Shown piece by piece: positions 15,570 through 23,502 of a stretch of 37,000 bases of DNA. The notes under the pieces were generated by a model. That model was not told where the DNA came from, ran no database searches, and saw only the letters and a list, made by a program, of their open reading frames with translations. Origin of the DNA: BOG-933 sp037147415 (GTDB lineage: Bacteria; Pseudomonadota; Alphaproteobacteria; Azospirillales; Azospirillaceae); the NCBI GenBank assembly GCA_037147415.1, contig JBAWVF010000018.1, positions 1-37,000 on the forward strand, given 5' to 3'. The position numbers were made by a program, and so were the translations under genes. Positions within the stretch are counted from its first letter, which is position 1; each line of letters begins with the position of its first letter.

Positions 15570-18560
15570 TCACGAATTGATGGAGATCGATCCGATCGCC
15601 ACGTTATCACCGACGCCGCCTCCGACGCCTCCGGTTGCCGCGGCACCGGCTGAGCCGCCCGCTGCCGTCGCCCGACTGCCGCCAAAACCGAGGGCATCGC
15701 CTCCGCTCTTACCCGAGGCCCCGGTGTTACCCCAACTGCGGAATGTACTCAAGCCGCCGGAGAAACCGCCGCCACCGCCCCAGCCGCCCCCTTCCCAACC
15801 GCCACCGCCACCGCCACCGCCACCGCCGCCGCCGCCGCCGCCGGTTGAAGTACCCCGGCTCGGCAATTGCTGCGAACGCTCGCGGAATGATAAGGAAGCG
15901 ACCGAATAATTCAAGTCACGCCGCCCCCCGGCCCCGCCACCGGTTCCGGTCCCCGACCCGCTCCCGCCACCGCCACCGCTGCCACTGCCACTGCCGGTTC
16001 CCGAACTTGACCCGGTTTTCATGAATTCGGTCCGTTCGACCGTGCCGATCCTTGTCGTACCGATTTTTGTAGTGACCGTGGTTCCACTCGCGATCGACCG
16101 TGAGTCTTGCAGCGCCGGGCCATTCTGAGTTCTTCGAAACTTTGCCGCAATATCGGGGGGAAGATGCTCCCCGCCGATTATCGGGACGCTGACGGAGCGC
16201 GCAACAGCGGTAGCATTCGGCGCGGCCATCGACCCGGAATCCGGTTTATGTTCCTCCGGCTTATGTTCTCCCGACTTATTCGTGCCCGGTTTATCCCGGC
16301 TGTGATCCTTTCCATTTTGTTCAGGCCCGGTTTTTACCGGCGGCTTGACGAGCGGCGACATCTTCGGCGGCGGATCAACGGGCGGCGACCAATACTCGGT
16401 TCGCTCCTGAACGACCGATGGAGCCGCATTCCCCGACGATACGACCGCCGGGTGCATATCATCCTCTGCGGCGTCGGCAATCACAGCCTCGGCAACAGAC
16501 TCCAAATCAGAAGACGAGGTCCGCTCGGAGAACGCCCCCGCTTGCCGCCCCGCCCCGTAATCTTCGGGCAAATCACCGGCCGTGGCCCGGGCGAACGGTA
16601 TCAGCGGCAGAAACGGCAGCAGTCGACGCCCCGGCAACGGCAAAGTCAGCGAGACAACCCCGGACATCCGCCCCCCACCCGCGCCGGGCCAGCCCAGCAA
16701 GCCCTGGACGCTGCACAGCATATAGGCATCTTCGGGCGACAGGCCGAACTGATGAACTAAAAAATCGATCATTGCCTGTACCGCGTCACGGGCGGCAATC
16801 ACCGGATCGCGATTGCAACCGGTTGTCGCATGGTATTTGGCGGCTTTGGGAGGCAAGCGGCTATGGGTCGGAACTTGATATTCCGGCATGACTAAGCGCC
16901 GATCACTCAGCCCGAACCGTAAAACCAAATGCAGCGGCGATTCGACCCCGGTGCCGCTTACCCGGGCATCGCCCTGAATCGCGTGCCCGTCGCCAAGCGA
17001 AAACAACGCACCGTGAACCGCAATCGGCAGATGCAGCGTGGTGCCCTCGACCAATTGACACAGACCGGGTAACGCGCCGCCGGGTTGAAGAGCCTCAACC
17101 GGATATTGTCCGGGCCGGGCGGGTGCAACCCCCATGATCCCGGCGAAAGGCCGCGTCGGAATCTCCCGGATTCCGGCAAAATGAACCATGCCGGCGCTAA
17201 TCCGACTGATCCGCAGCGCCGGTTCAGGAAAGCGGTCGGCCAGCAGACCCCGACCGGGCCGCAGCGCCGACCAACCCCAGTCTCCCGCAAGCGCCTCACG
17301 CACTTCGACCGTCAACGTCTGACCGGGTTGCGCACCGGCCACCCGAACCGGCCCGACCAGCGGCACCGCAAGCTTCGGATCAAGCTTTTTCAGATCATCA
17401 AGCGTCGAGCCTCGCGTTATCCGGCCGCCGGAAGACTCAGGCACCGTCACCATCACCTCATCGCCGGGCCGCACCGACAGCACCGGCAGCGCGCTATTGT
17501 CCCACAGCGAATGGCCGGGCACATAACGGCCGACACCATCCAGCCGGTGACGGATCGGTGCCGGGTCGGCCGGCTTACGCGGCACGGCGGCAGGTTTGCC
17601 GATCACCGAGTCCGGCGGCAAGGGCAGACGCAAAGACACCGCCTGCCCCGCCGCTCCGGTCACCGAAGCGACACGCAATTCGCCCTGAACCCCGATCAGC
17701 ATGTAGGCGGCTTCAGCGGAAATCCCGTGAGCGGCGGTCAGCAGATCGATCATGCGCAGCACCGCACTGCACGTCGCCCGCCGCAAGTCGGGCTCGACCC
17801 CGACCACCGCATGGTATTGCATTTCGGGCGGCAACGGCCAAGCCGGCGGCTGAAACACCATTTCGGGAGCAGTCACCGGACGGGAACTCAGGGCAAAGCG
17901 CAAGGTCAGGCGCAATGCGGTTTCAACCCCGGTGCCGCACACCAGCCCGACCCCGAGCGCCGCCATGCCCTCGCCGACCGAAAACAACGCGCCTTCGACC
18001 TCTATCGGCAAGAACAATGAACTGTCCCGAGTCATCTGGCTCAGCCCGAGCCGACCGCCGCCCCGCCGAACCGTGAAAGCCGGATAGCGCCCCTTGGCCA
18101 CCGGAGCTACCCCCGAAACACCGACGCTCGGCCGCAAGGGCAGTGAGCGCAGATTCATGAAATCGATCAGCCCGTCGTTGATGCGACTAAGCGCCAATGT
18201 CGGCGTCCGGAATTGATCCGCCAGCAAACCGACGCCTGGAACAATCGCGGTCCAGCCGACTTTCGCGGTCTGAATATCACGAATCGTGGCAACCAGGGTC
18301 TGCCCAGGTTTCGCGCCCTTGATCCGCAACGGCCCGCTCATCGGAACCAAAGCGTTGCGGGTCAGGCGCCCGAGATCACCGACCGTGATCTTAGAGGGAT
18401 CATGGTTGCCGAGAGCATCCGAAACCATGATTTCAACATCGGTGCCGACCTCGACTTCCGCCACGGGCTCGACCGAGGAATCCCACCGCGTGTAGCGTTG
18501 CGAGCTGTCAAGTGTCAGCCGTTGATCACCGCCGGCCGACCGGCCAGGAGCCTCAGCCAT
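15570..18560 (-). CDS. tandem acetamidase/formamidase-fold protein with Thr/Gly-rich tail
   Basis: This 996-residue protein holds two consecutive FmdA/AmdA-like domains, about residues 15–325 and 345–650. Each has the GPxRxxGAxPGQTL strand, a P...GVxGVAP segment, a LPIxVxGALFSxG motif and a late helix with AYML..VQG. The enzyme family's GGN-D metal/active-site segment is replaced in both (GGGRLG and GGALPG). The first domain has GEGMAALG where the second keeps GDGHAIQG. Residues 650–790 are a charged Pro-rich linker. The rest is Thr/Ser-rich (TTVTTKIGTTRIGT) and then Gly-rich with a long poly-Gly run. There is no signal peptide. The ATG at 18560 has AGGA upstream; a GTG at 18593 is the alternative. 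It overlaps or abuts the FHA–Sel1 gene, so the two probably act together. Catalysis seems unlikely; a structural or binding role is inferred. Confidence 0.85.
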   Translation of the reverse strand: MAEAPGRSAGGDQRLTLDSSQRYTRWDSSVEPVAEVEVGTDVEIMVSDALGNHDPSKITVGDLGRLTRNALVPMSGPLRIKGAKPGQTLVATIRDIQTAKVGWTAIVPGVGLLADQFRTPTLALSRINDGLIDFMNLRSLPLRPSVGVSGVAPVAKGRYPAFTVRRGGGRLGLSQMTRDSSLFLPIEVEGALFSVGEGMAALGVGLVCGTGVETALRLTLRFALSSRPVTAPEMVFQPPAWPLPPEMQYHAVVGVEPDLRRATCSAVLRMIDLLTAAHGISAEAAYMLIGVQGELRVASVTGAAGQAVSLRLPLPPDSVIGKPAAVPRKPADPAPIRHRLDGVGRYVPGHSLWDNSALPVLSVRPGDEVMVTVPESSGGRITRGSTLDDLKKLDPKLAVPLVGPVRVAGAQPGQTLTVEVREALAGDWGWSALRPGRGLLADRFPEPALRISRISAGMVHFAGIREIPTRPFAGIMGVAPARPGQYPVEALQPGGALPGLCQLVEGTTLHLPIAVHGALFSLGDGHAIQGDARVSGTGVESPLHLVLRFGLSDRRLVMPEYQVPTHSRLPPKAAKYHATTGCNRDPVIAARDAVQAMIDFLVHQFGLSPEDAYMLCSVQGLLGWPGAGGGRMSGVVSLTLPLPGRRLLPFLPLIPFARATAGDLPEDYGAGRQAGAFSERTSSSDLESVAEAVIADAAEDDMHPAVVSSGNAAPSVVQERTEYWSPPVDPPPKMSPLVKPPVKTGPEQNGKDHSRDKPGTNKSGEHKPEEHKPDSGSMAAPNATAVARSVSVPIIGGEHLPPDIAAKFRRTQNGPALQDSRSIASGTTVTTKIGTTRIGTVERTEFMKTGSSSGTGSGSGSGGGGGSGSGTGTGGGAGGRRDLNYSVASLSFRERSQQLPSRGTSTGGGGGGGGGGGGGGGWEGGGWGGGGGFSGGLSTFRSWGNTGASGKSGGDALGFGGSRATAAGGSAGAAATGGVGGGVGDNVAIGSISINS
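15801..15843 (-). repeat. trinucleotide run encoding poly-Gly
   Basis: GGC/GGT codons alternate without interruption on the minus strand inside the Gly-rich tail of the tandem acetamidase-like protein. Slippage here would change the Gly count without shifting the frame. Confidence 0.85.
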
Positions 18561-18982
18561 GTTATCCTGCTCCGGTCGCAAGCGGCCCGTCACGCGCCGA
18601 TTCCCTCACTCCTGATCATACGATAGCAAATCAGCCACGAGAACGGAAGATGCTCAACGAGTTGTCGGCGCTTCCGCCGCCGCGAGCTGTCGTCGCTCCC
18701 ACCACCGCTCCGCGCCTCATCGATCGCATCCATGCTTTCCATTTGACGAGGGCGTCCTTGGAAGTCGTTGAAGTTATTGCACTGCAATATTAAGGGGAAG
18801 CTCTTGATCGACGTTGCCCGCGGCGGATGATCCGAGTATTAAGACATTAGGAGCTTGCCGGTGCAGCGCTCGCGGAAACGACGGTTTTCGGCGGCGTCGG
18901 CGGCGGCTCGAATTATCCGCACCCACTTCTATCAAACGACTCTATCAAACGACACCTCCATTCACATCTGGGAGAAAACTCC
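18561..18982. other. intergenic region upstream of phaB
   Basis: This 422-bp stretch separates the divergent acetamidase-like gene from phaB. It holds a weak 47-codon open frame on the plus strand (18650–18793, ATGCTCAACGAG..., preceded by ACGGAAG) that I cannot tie to any family, and a 13-bp duplication at 18928–18953 close to the phaB ribosome site. No convincing sigma-70 hexamers or hairpin terminators were found. Confidence 0.6.
18928..18953 (+). repeat. 13-bp tandem duplication upstream of phaB
   Basis: TCTATCAAACGAC occurs twice in direct succession, 29 bp before the phaB start, in the probable 5' untranslated region. Confidence 0.9.
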
Positions 18983-19705
18983 ATGGCACGTCTGGCATTG
19001 GTTACTGGTGGCGCCCGCGGTCTCGGCGCGGCAATTTCGCTCGCACTGAAGGACGCCGGCTACAATGTCGTCGCCAATGACGTTAACGAAGCAACCGCCA
19101 AGGAATTTACCGAGAAGTCAGGTATCCCGGTCTACATCTTTGACGTGAGCAGCTTCGAGTCCACCAAGGACGGCATTGCCAAGATCGTTGCCGATCACGG
19201 CCCGATCGATATTCTGGTCAACAATGCCGGCATCACCCGTGACGCCCCGCTCCACAAGATGACTCCGGAAAATTGGGGCGCGGTGATCAACGTCAACCTG
19301 ACCTCGATGTTCAACACCACCCGCAACCTGATCGAGAGCATGCGCGCCCGCAGCTTCGGCCGCATCATCAACATCAGTTCAGTCAACGGCCAGATCGGCC
19401 AATTCGGCCAGACCAACTATTCGGCGGCCAAGGCCGGCGTGATCGGCTTCACCAAGGCGGTTGCGCACGAGGGTGCGGCCAAGGGCATCACCTCGAACGC
19501 CATCTGCCCAGGCTATATCAACACCGAGATGGTCGCCAAGATCGCCCCGGACGTCCTCAAGACCATCGTTGCCAAAGTTCCGACCGGCCGCCTGGGCGAG
19601 CCCTCGGAAATCGCGCGCACCGTGGTGTTCCTGGCCGCCGACGAAGCCGGCTACATCAATGGCGCGACCATGTCGGTCAACGGCGCTCTGGCGATGTGCG
19701 GCTAA
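18983..19705 (+). CDS. phaB: acetoacetyl-CoA reductase (PhaB)
   Basis: PhaB reduces acetoacetyl-CoA to (R)-3-hydroxybutyryl-CoA for polyhydroxybutyrate synthesis. The 240-residue short-chain dehydrogenase has the cofactor loop GGARGLG (9–15), NNAG (80–83), Ser132/133, Tyr146 and Lys150 of the catalytic set, and PGYINTEM after it. The stretch NISSVNGQIGQFGQTNYSAAK is nearly the same as in the well-known Cupriavidus enzyme, which favours PhaB over the fatty-acid enzyme FabG. Asp33 at the end of the second strand is a position where an acidic residue usually means NADH preference (inference). GGGAGAAAA precedes the start. It stands alone, without phaA or phaC nearby. Confidence 0.93.
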   Translation: MARLALVTGGARGLGAAISLALKDAGYNVVANDVNEATAKEFTEKSGIPVYIFDVSSFESTKDGIAKIVADHGPIDILVNNAGITRDAPLHKMTPENWGAVINVNLTSMFNTTRNLIESMRARSFGRIINISSVNGQIGQFGQTNYSAAKAGVIGFTKAVAHEGAAKGITSNAICPGYINTEMVAKIAPDVLKTIVAKVPTGRLGEPSEIARTVVFLAADEAGYINGATMSVNGALAMCG

Positions 19706-19765
19706 GCTTATAAAAAGCGTTTAGCCGGTTTTCTGCGCTTTCGGTCGCGTCGCGCTCGCCTTGCT

Positions 19766-19788
19766 TTCCTCCGGTTGATCCGGAGGAA
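19766..19788 (+). terminator. hairpin downstream of phaB
   Basis: TTCCTCCGG (19766–19774) and CCGGAGGAA (19780–19788) form a perfect 9-bp stem with a 5-nt loop, 60 bp after the phaB stop. There is no U-tract after it, so it may stabilise the mRNA end or act with other factors rather than being a simple intrinsic terminator. Confidence 0.55.
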
Positions 19789-19812
19789 GCCGGGCGGGGC
19801 GGCGTGTTTATC

Positions 19813-19842
19813 ACGACCGGATTTTTATACGACCGGATTTAT
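19813..19842 (+). repeat. 14–16-bp duplication before the Cache receptor gene
   Basis: ACGACCGGATTTTTAT is followed directly by ACGACCGGATTTAT, ending two bases before the ATG at 19845. Confidence 0.85.
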
Positions 19843-19844
19843 AA

Positions 19845-20966
19845 ATGTCCACCGGGGGTTCGACGCCGCAGCAGCTCCGGCAGCCGGCAGCGAAGATGAA
19901 GTCCGAGTTCGGTTGGCTGACCGCGGTCACCGTGGCATCCTTGGCTGTTCTCGGCTTATTTTTGTCCGCAATGCAATTTCACCGCGAGCGGGTGAATTCG
20001 CTTGAGATACTGGAGTCGGCAACCCTTGAACGGGTGGTGGCGCTTAACGCACTGCTCACGGTTACAACCCGGCCGGTTACCGCGTTGCGAGAAGCTGCGG
20101 AAGCCACCGGCCCGGCCTCACCCCTGAAATCCGATGGAACGCCGGCCGATGGAGAGTTGGCGCGCCTGCTGCCCGGGCTTCAGCGTGCAAACCCCAGGCT
20201 GACCGCGCTGGCCTTTCATGCGCCGGAGGCCCCCGAGTCCCGCCCCGAGTCCCGCCCCGAGTCCCGCGCAGATCCCGCATTCGGCTGGTCACCGGTATTC
20301 CTGGAGGAAGCCAGCCAAACCGCCCGAGCCGGATATACCGAGCCGGCCTATCGCGAAGGCCGTCTCGTTGGTGTTGCCGCCGCCGTCGTTACCCTTGATT
20401 TTTTGCACCGCATTATTGAAATGCCGGATTTCGGCGGGCAAAGGATGGTGCTGGTTGACCGCTCGCGCCATGTGCTGGCCGATTCGCGCCTCCGCTCCTC
20501 TTCCGGCAAGGACGCAACCCTTGCGCTGGGCGAAGTGCTGCCGGCCAGCCTGGTTCCCGACAGCGCCTTGACCGCAACCGGATCAACGGCACCGATTCAG
20601 CTTTCCATTCACGGCTATTCCGTGCTGGTCGCACCGTTAAGCGCCGCACCCTGGATACTGGTGTGTCTGGTTCCCGAAGGCGCGCTGTTCCTGCATGTCC
20701 TGCCCTGGTTCACCATCGGACTTGTTCTGATCGGTGGCTTGTTCCTGGTGCTCACCGCCGGCCATCTCTATGTTTCCCGACGCTTTATCAAACCCGTGCT
20801 GACCCTGGTCCGGGTGATCAATGCCGAGATCAACGAAGAGATTCTGCCGCCGCTGCATGTGCCGCGGCAATGGCAGCCATTGTTCAAATGCGTCATCACC
20901 GCCTTTAGCGTCAGCCGGGTCCGACTCGCCGAAGCCCGCCGGGAAAAGACCGAAGCGGACAGTTAA
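19845..20966 (+). CDS. orphan Cache-type membrane sensor without output domain
   Basis: The 373-residue protein has a transmembrane helix at about 23–45 (WLTAVTVASLAVLGLFLSAM). A periplasmic region to about 280 follows, with the late double-Cache pattern REGRLVGVAAAVVTLDFLHRII, then RMVLVDRSRHVLADS and a strand-rich end. A second transmembrane helix (LPWFTIGLVLIGGLFLVLTAG) comes next. After it there is only a short cytoplasmic tail starting SRRFIKPVLTLVRVIN, like the first half of a HAMP helix. No kinase, GGDEF or methyl-accepting domain follows before the stop at 20966. An alternative start at 19896 (MKSEFGW) would shorten the N-terminus by 17 residues. It could be a truncated receptor or a module acting with a separate partner. 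A PESRPESRPESR repeat (12 bp x3, 20235–20268) lies in the sensor domain. Confidence 0.8.
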   Translation: MSTGGSTPQQLRQPAAKMKSEFGWLTAVTVASLAVLGLFLSAMQFHRERVNSLEILESATLERVVALNALLTVTTRPVTALREAAEATGPASPLKSDGTPADGELARLLPGLQRANPRLTALAFHAPEAPESRPESRPESRADPAFGWSPVFLEEASQTARAGYTEPAYREGRLVGVAAAVVTLDFLHRIIEMPDFGGQRMVLVDRSRHVLADSRLRSSSGKDATLALGEVLPASLVPDSALTATGSTAPIQLSIHGYSVLVAPLSAAPWILVCLVPEGALFLHVLPWFTIGLVLIGGLFLVLTAGHLYVSRRFIKPVLTLVRVINAEINEEILPPLHVPRQWQPLFKCVITAFSVSRVRLAEARREKTEADS

Positions 20967-20988
20967 TCCCCCGGTTTAATCCCCCGGT
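20963..20988. repeat. 13-bp duplication splitting two convergent stop codons
   Basis: TTAATCCCCCGGT is present twice in tandem. The plus-strand Cache gene stops (TAA) in the first copy, and the minus-strand Smr gene stops (TAA, read as TTA) at the start of the second copy. Confidence 0.9.
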
Positions 20989-21590
20989 TTTTTCTCACGC
21001 CGGCGTTTCACCAAAACATACAGCGCACCATCGCCGCCGTCGAAAGGCTGCGCCCGGTGCACGGCAACGATCAGGCGCCGCAACCCCGGTTCAGACAACC
21101 AGCGCGGCACCGACTGGCGCAGCACCCCGCCGCCCTGACTGACCGGCCCCTTGCCGGTAATCACCAGCACACAGCGCCGCCCGACCCGATAGGACGCTTC
21201 AAGAAAATGGAGCAGCGTGTCATGGGCGACCGATTGCGTCAGCCCGTGCAGATCGATCCGCGCCTCGACGACAAGCCGGCCACGCCGTAACCGCTCGTCG
21301 GTGCGTCGATCAATGCCGGCACAATGCCCGACCTCGAGCGGCGGCAGCGTCGTCCGCGCCAATCCGCGAGGAGGCGCAACCACAATCGGCAACGGTAACG
21401 GTGATGGTGGCGGTGACGGTGATGGTGGCGCGGGCTGCACCGGAACAGGAGACGCAGTAACAGGCCCGACACATACGGGAACAGAGGGCGTCACCACCGG
21501 CTGCGGGTGCAGCGGAACCGCATCGCGCATGGCCAAGCGCCACAGGGATAGTTCGTCCGGACTCGGTAAGCGCTCGCGGCGCCGGTTCAC
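20976..21590 (-). CDS. Smr-domain protein
   Basis: The 204-residue protein has a Pro/Val-rich, probably disordered N-terminus (about 25–75). The Smr domain follows: ARIDLHGLTQSVAHDTLLHFL, then VITGKGPVSQGGGVLRQSVPRWL and VAVHRAQPFDGGDGALYVLVKR. The D-L-H-G, TGKG and final GGxGA motifs are those of Smr domains, which act as nicking endonucleases or RNA nucleases in MutS2 and related proteins. The GTG start overlaps the stop of the DUF971 gene by four bases (GTGA), so the two are translationally coupled. The actual substrate is unknown. Confidence 0.9.
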   Translation of the reverse strand: MNRRRERLPSPDELSLWRLAMRDAVPLHPQPVVTPSVPVCVGPVTASPVPVQPAPPSPSPPPSPLPLPIVVAPPRGLARTTLPPLEVGHCAGIDRRTDERLRRGRLVVEARIDLHGLTQSVAHDTLLHFLEASYRVGRRCVLVITGKGPVSQGGGVLRQSVPRWLSEPGLRRLIVAVHRAQPFDGGDGALYVLVKRRREKKPGD

Positions 21591-21985
21591 GGGTCGCGGC
21601 TCATACCGGCTGTCCCCAGCGCCGCCAGATAAGCGGACCAGCGGGCTTCACGCCGTTCGCCCAATTCATGGAGCAAACTCCAGGAATACAGGCCGCTATC
21701 GTGCCCGTCATCGAAGACCAGCCGCACGGCATAGTTACCGACCGGTTCAACCGCGGTAATACCGACCGCGCGCTTTCCGGACACCAGGGTCTTTTGCCCC
21801 GGACCATGGCCCTGAACTTCGGCGGACGGGCTTTCGACCCGCAACAGCTCGGCCGGCAAGGCAAAGCGCGCGCCATCCTCAAAGGCAATTTCGAGCACAC
21901 GCTCAGCGCGCTTCAGGCACAGCTCGGTCGGCCAGTGCCGCGAGCCCGCCGGGTCACTGACGCAACGCTCTTCAAATGCCGGCAT
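21587..21985 (-). CDS. DUF971 (gamma-butyrobetaine-hydroxylase-like N-terminal) protein
   Basis: This 132-residue protein carries the pattern of the small GBBH-like N-terminal domain: LCLKRAERVLEIAFEDGARFALPAELLRVESPSAEVQGH followed by AVGITAVEPVGNYAVRLVFDDGHDSGLYSW. The FDDGH-x-SGLYSW block is the most conserved part of the family. Stand-alone members occur widely in proteobacteria and have been linked to iron–sulfur or metal chemistry, but the function is not settled. It overlaps the Trm112 gene by one base upstream and the Smr gene by four bases downstream, so it belongs to a tight operon. Confidence 0.9.
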   Translation of the reverse strand: MPAFEERCVSDPAGSRHWPTELCLKRAERVLEIAFEDGARFALPAELLRVESPSAEVQGHGPGQKTLVSGKRAVGITAVEPVGNYAVRLVFDDGHDSGLYSWSLLHELGERREARWSAYLAALGTAGMSRDP

Positions 21986-22209
21986 CAGTCGCCTCCGCTC
22001 CCCGCCGCCGCTCCGTCGAGCGAACGCGCCTCATCCACCAGCATGATCGGAATCCCGTCGCGAATCGGAAAGGCAAGCCGCGCCTTGTCGCTGATCAACT
22101 CTCCGGCCGCGGCATCGTAGCGCAACGGCCCCTTGGTCAGCGGACACACCAGTATTTCCAGCAATTTGGGAGAAACCTTTCCCGCCATCGCTTTTGCATC
22201 CTCACTCAT
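21985..22209 (-). CDS. Trm112-family small protein
   Basis: This 74-residue protein reads VSPKLLEILVCPLTKGPLRYD...ELISDKARLAFPIRDGIPIMLVDEAR, the bacterial Trm112/YcaR signature. The zinc-site cysteines of eukaryotic Trm112 are reduced to a single CPLTKG here, as in many bacterial members. Trm112 proteins activate methyltransferases; the bacterial partner is not apparent in the window. AAAGGAG precedes the ATG at 22209, which overlaps the end of the PIN gene by four bases (ATGA). Confidence 0.9.
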   Translation of the reverse strand: MSEDAKAMAGKVSPKLLEILVCPLTKGPLRYDAAAGELISDKARLAFPIRDGIPIMLVDEARSLDGAAAGSGGD

Positions 22210-22661
22210 CGAGCGCTCCTTTCCGACACATCACCTGAACCACTGTCCATTTCAATACCGCTTTTTTGACAGACATCCGCAAAATCAGCCGGATTAAATG
22301 TCACAAAATAGTCAATTTTAACATTCCTGTCTTGAATCATCAGCCGAATGGCACAATCGACCATGCTCATTGGCCGCCCCTTCTCTAATGACCAATACAA
22401 CGAATCATCAAATGCCTGCTGACGATATTTTTGATCATCTAAAAAATTAACTCCGGGCCTCTTCAAATACCGATTGAATCCTCTCAGTGCTTTTTCATTG
22501 CGCACAAACCGCGTGCCCAAAGTCTCGTAAAGAATGGGCCAAGGCAAAATAATTTGGAACGTTTCCAGCCGTCGAACAACGTCAACCGCCTTAGCTGCAT
22601 AGCTATCTCGTCCGTCGAACGCGGCGTACCAAAACCCGGTGTCTGCAAGTACGTAGGGCAC
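22206..22661 (-). CDS. PIN-domain ribonuclease-like protein
   Basis: The 151-residue protein begins VLADTGFWYAAFD and keeps the acidic PIN set: Asp7, Glu46 (ILYETLGTRF), Asp102 (SMVDCAIRL) and Asp126 (NPADF). These residues bind the metal ions of PIN ribonucleases such as VapC. It starts at a GTG five bases after the stop of the upstream small gene, and the region is lower in GC than its neighbours, so the pair looks acquired as a unit. It is fused by overlap to the front of the Trm112 transcript. A toxin role is likely but inferred. Confidence 0.85.
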   Translation of the reverse strand: MPYVLADTGFWYAAFDGRDSYAAKAVDVVRRLETFQIILPWPILYETLGTRFVRNEKALRGFNRYLKRPGVNFLDDQKYRQQAFDDSLYWSLEKGRPMSMVDCAIRLMIQDRNVKIDYFVTFNPADFADVCQKSGIEMDSGSGDVSERSAR

Positions 22662-22666
22662 GATAG

Positions 22667-22993
22667 CTACTCGTCGGAATCCAATTCATCACCTTCTCCG
22701 CTACATCCCGCCCACGGAGCCGCCTTACGCCTGCCGAATATAAAGGAACCTATAGGTTTCTTCTTCTGAAAATCCTGATACACAATATAAATTTTTGATT
22801 TCTTATTAATCTCCACCGTCAATTGTAAATCGCTCTTGAGGGTTTTTGCCACGTCACCTGTACACTGATAGTCAGGAAGGTAAGCCATACTGTCGCCGCA
22901 TTCCCTGGCGTGGTGCCGATCCAACCATGCGTAAATGCCTTCGTAATCGCCACCGATCCCAAGATCGTAGGAGATCCAGACAACATTCTTCAT
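22667..22993 (-). CDS. small unknown protein paired with the PIN gene
   Basis: From the ATG at 22993 (GGAGG at good spacing) it encodes 108 residues, beginning MKNVVWISYDLGIGGDYEGI followed by YAWLDRHHARECGDSMAYL. The opening WISYDLGxxGDYEGxYxWLD is a pattern I have seen in uncharacterised small proteins, but no function comes with it. A central strand pair (QLTVEINKKSKIYIVYQDF) precedes a polar tail. It has no DNA-binding motif of classic VapB antitoxins. Position five bases before a PIN gene and low GC suggest it is the antitoxin or accessory partner (inference). Confidence 0.75.
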   Translation of the reverse strand: MKNVVWISYDLGIGGDYEGIYAWLDRHHARECGDSMAYLPDYQCTGDVAKTLKSDLQLTVEINKKSKIYIVYQDFQKKKPIGSFIFGRRKAAPWAGCSGEGDELDSDE

Positions 22994-23026
22994 AACCACC
23001 TCCACCTCGCCGCCGCGGTCGATACC

Positions 23027-23485
23027 CTACCCGTCTTCGCGTCGCCTGACCAGCAGGGTATTGCCCAGAATATCGACGACGACCAACCGTTCTCCGGCCG
23101 CGGTGTCTTCTCCGGTACATTTCCAGAGCGTCCCGTTGGCCTCGACCGTACCGCGACCGTCGATGATCGGCTCCCTGACCACGGCAACCTGACCGATAAT
23201 CTTGTCTCGAAACCGATTGCCGAGCGGAGTGACCAAGCTGATCCGCTTGTCGCCCCAGAAAATGCGGTTTCCAAAATAAAAGAACCCGCAAACGATAAAA
23301 GCGGCCAGCGCTAAAAAATGCGCCGCCGCCATGTTCTTGTAAATAAACCCGACATTCGACAGCACGCCAAAAACAAAGCAGGCCGTAGCCAGCCCGAGCG
23401 CAATGAAGCCCTCGACAAAACATTCAAGAATGCCGAACACCAGTGCTCCGGTGAACCAGTACCACATCACATCATTGTCAAACAT
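23027..23485 (-). CDS. NfeD-like membrane protein
   Basis: The 152-residue protein has three or four hydrophobic segments in its first 75 residues (MWYWFTGALVFGILECF, ALGLATACFVFGVLSN, HFLALAAFIVCGFFYF). An OB-fold-like soluble domain follows: LIGQVAVV-type QVAVVREPIIDGRGTVEANGTLWKCTGEDTAAGERLVVVDILGNTLLV. This is the short NfeD (YbbK) architecture, which normally partners a stomatin/SPFH protein, though none is visible in the window. No obvious ribosome site before the ATG at 23485. Confidence 0.85.
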   Translation of the reverse strand: MFDNDVMWYWFTGALVFGILECFVEGFIALGLATACFVFGVLSNVGFIYKNMAAAHFLALAAFIVCGFFYFGNRIFWGDKRISLVTPLGNRFRDKIIGQVAVVREPIIDGRGTVEANGTLWKCTGEDTAAGERLVVVDILGNTLLVRRREDG

Positions 23486-23502
23486 TGATAACCGGCTTTA
23501 CT

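Noticed and set aside
15801..15843. CRISPR-like or other functional repeat array
   Set aside because: The repeats are codon-level GGC/GGT runs inside a reading frame, with no spacers.
14533..15909. 458-codon plus-strand frame ending in a Pro-rich stretch
   Set aside because: It is antisense to the FHA–Sel1 and acetamidase-like genes, and its poly-Pro is the mirror of the poly-Gly tail.
15570..18560. A working acetamidase or formamidase
   Set aside because: The core active-site segment is replaced in both domains, so only the fold is claimed.
18590..18787. 65-codon minus-strand open frame upstream of the acetamidase-like gene
   Set aside because: It has no ribosome site, odd composition and no resemblance to a known family.
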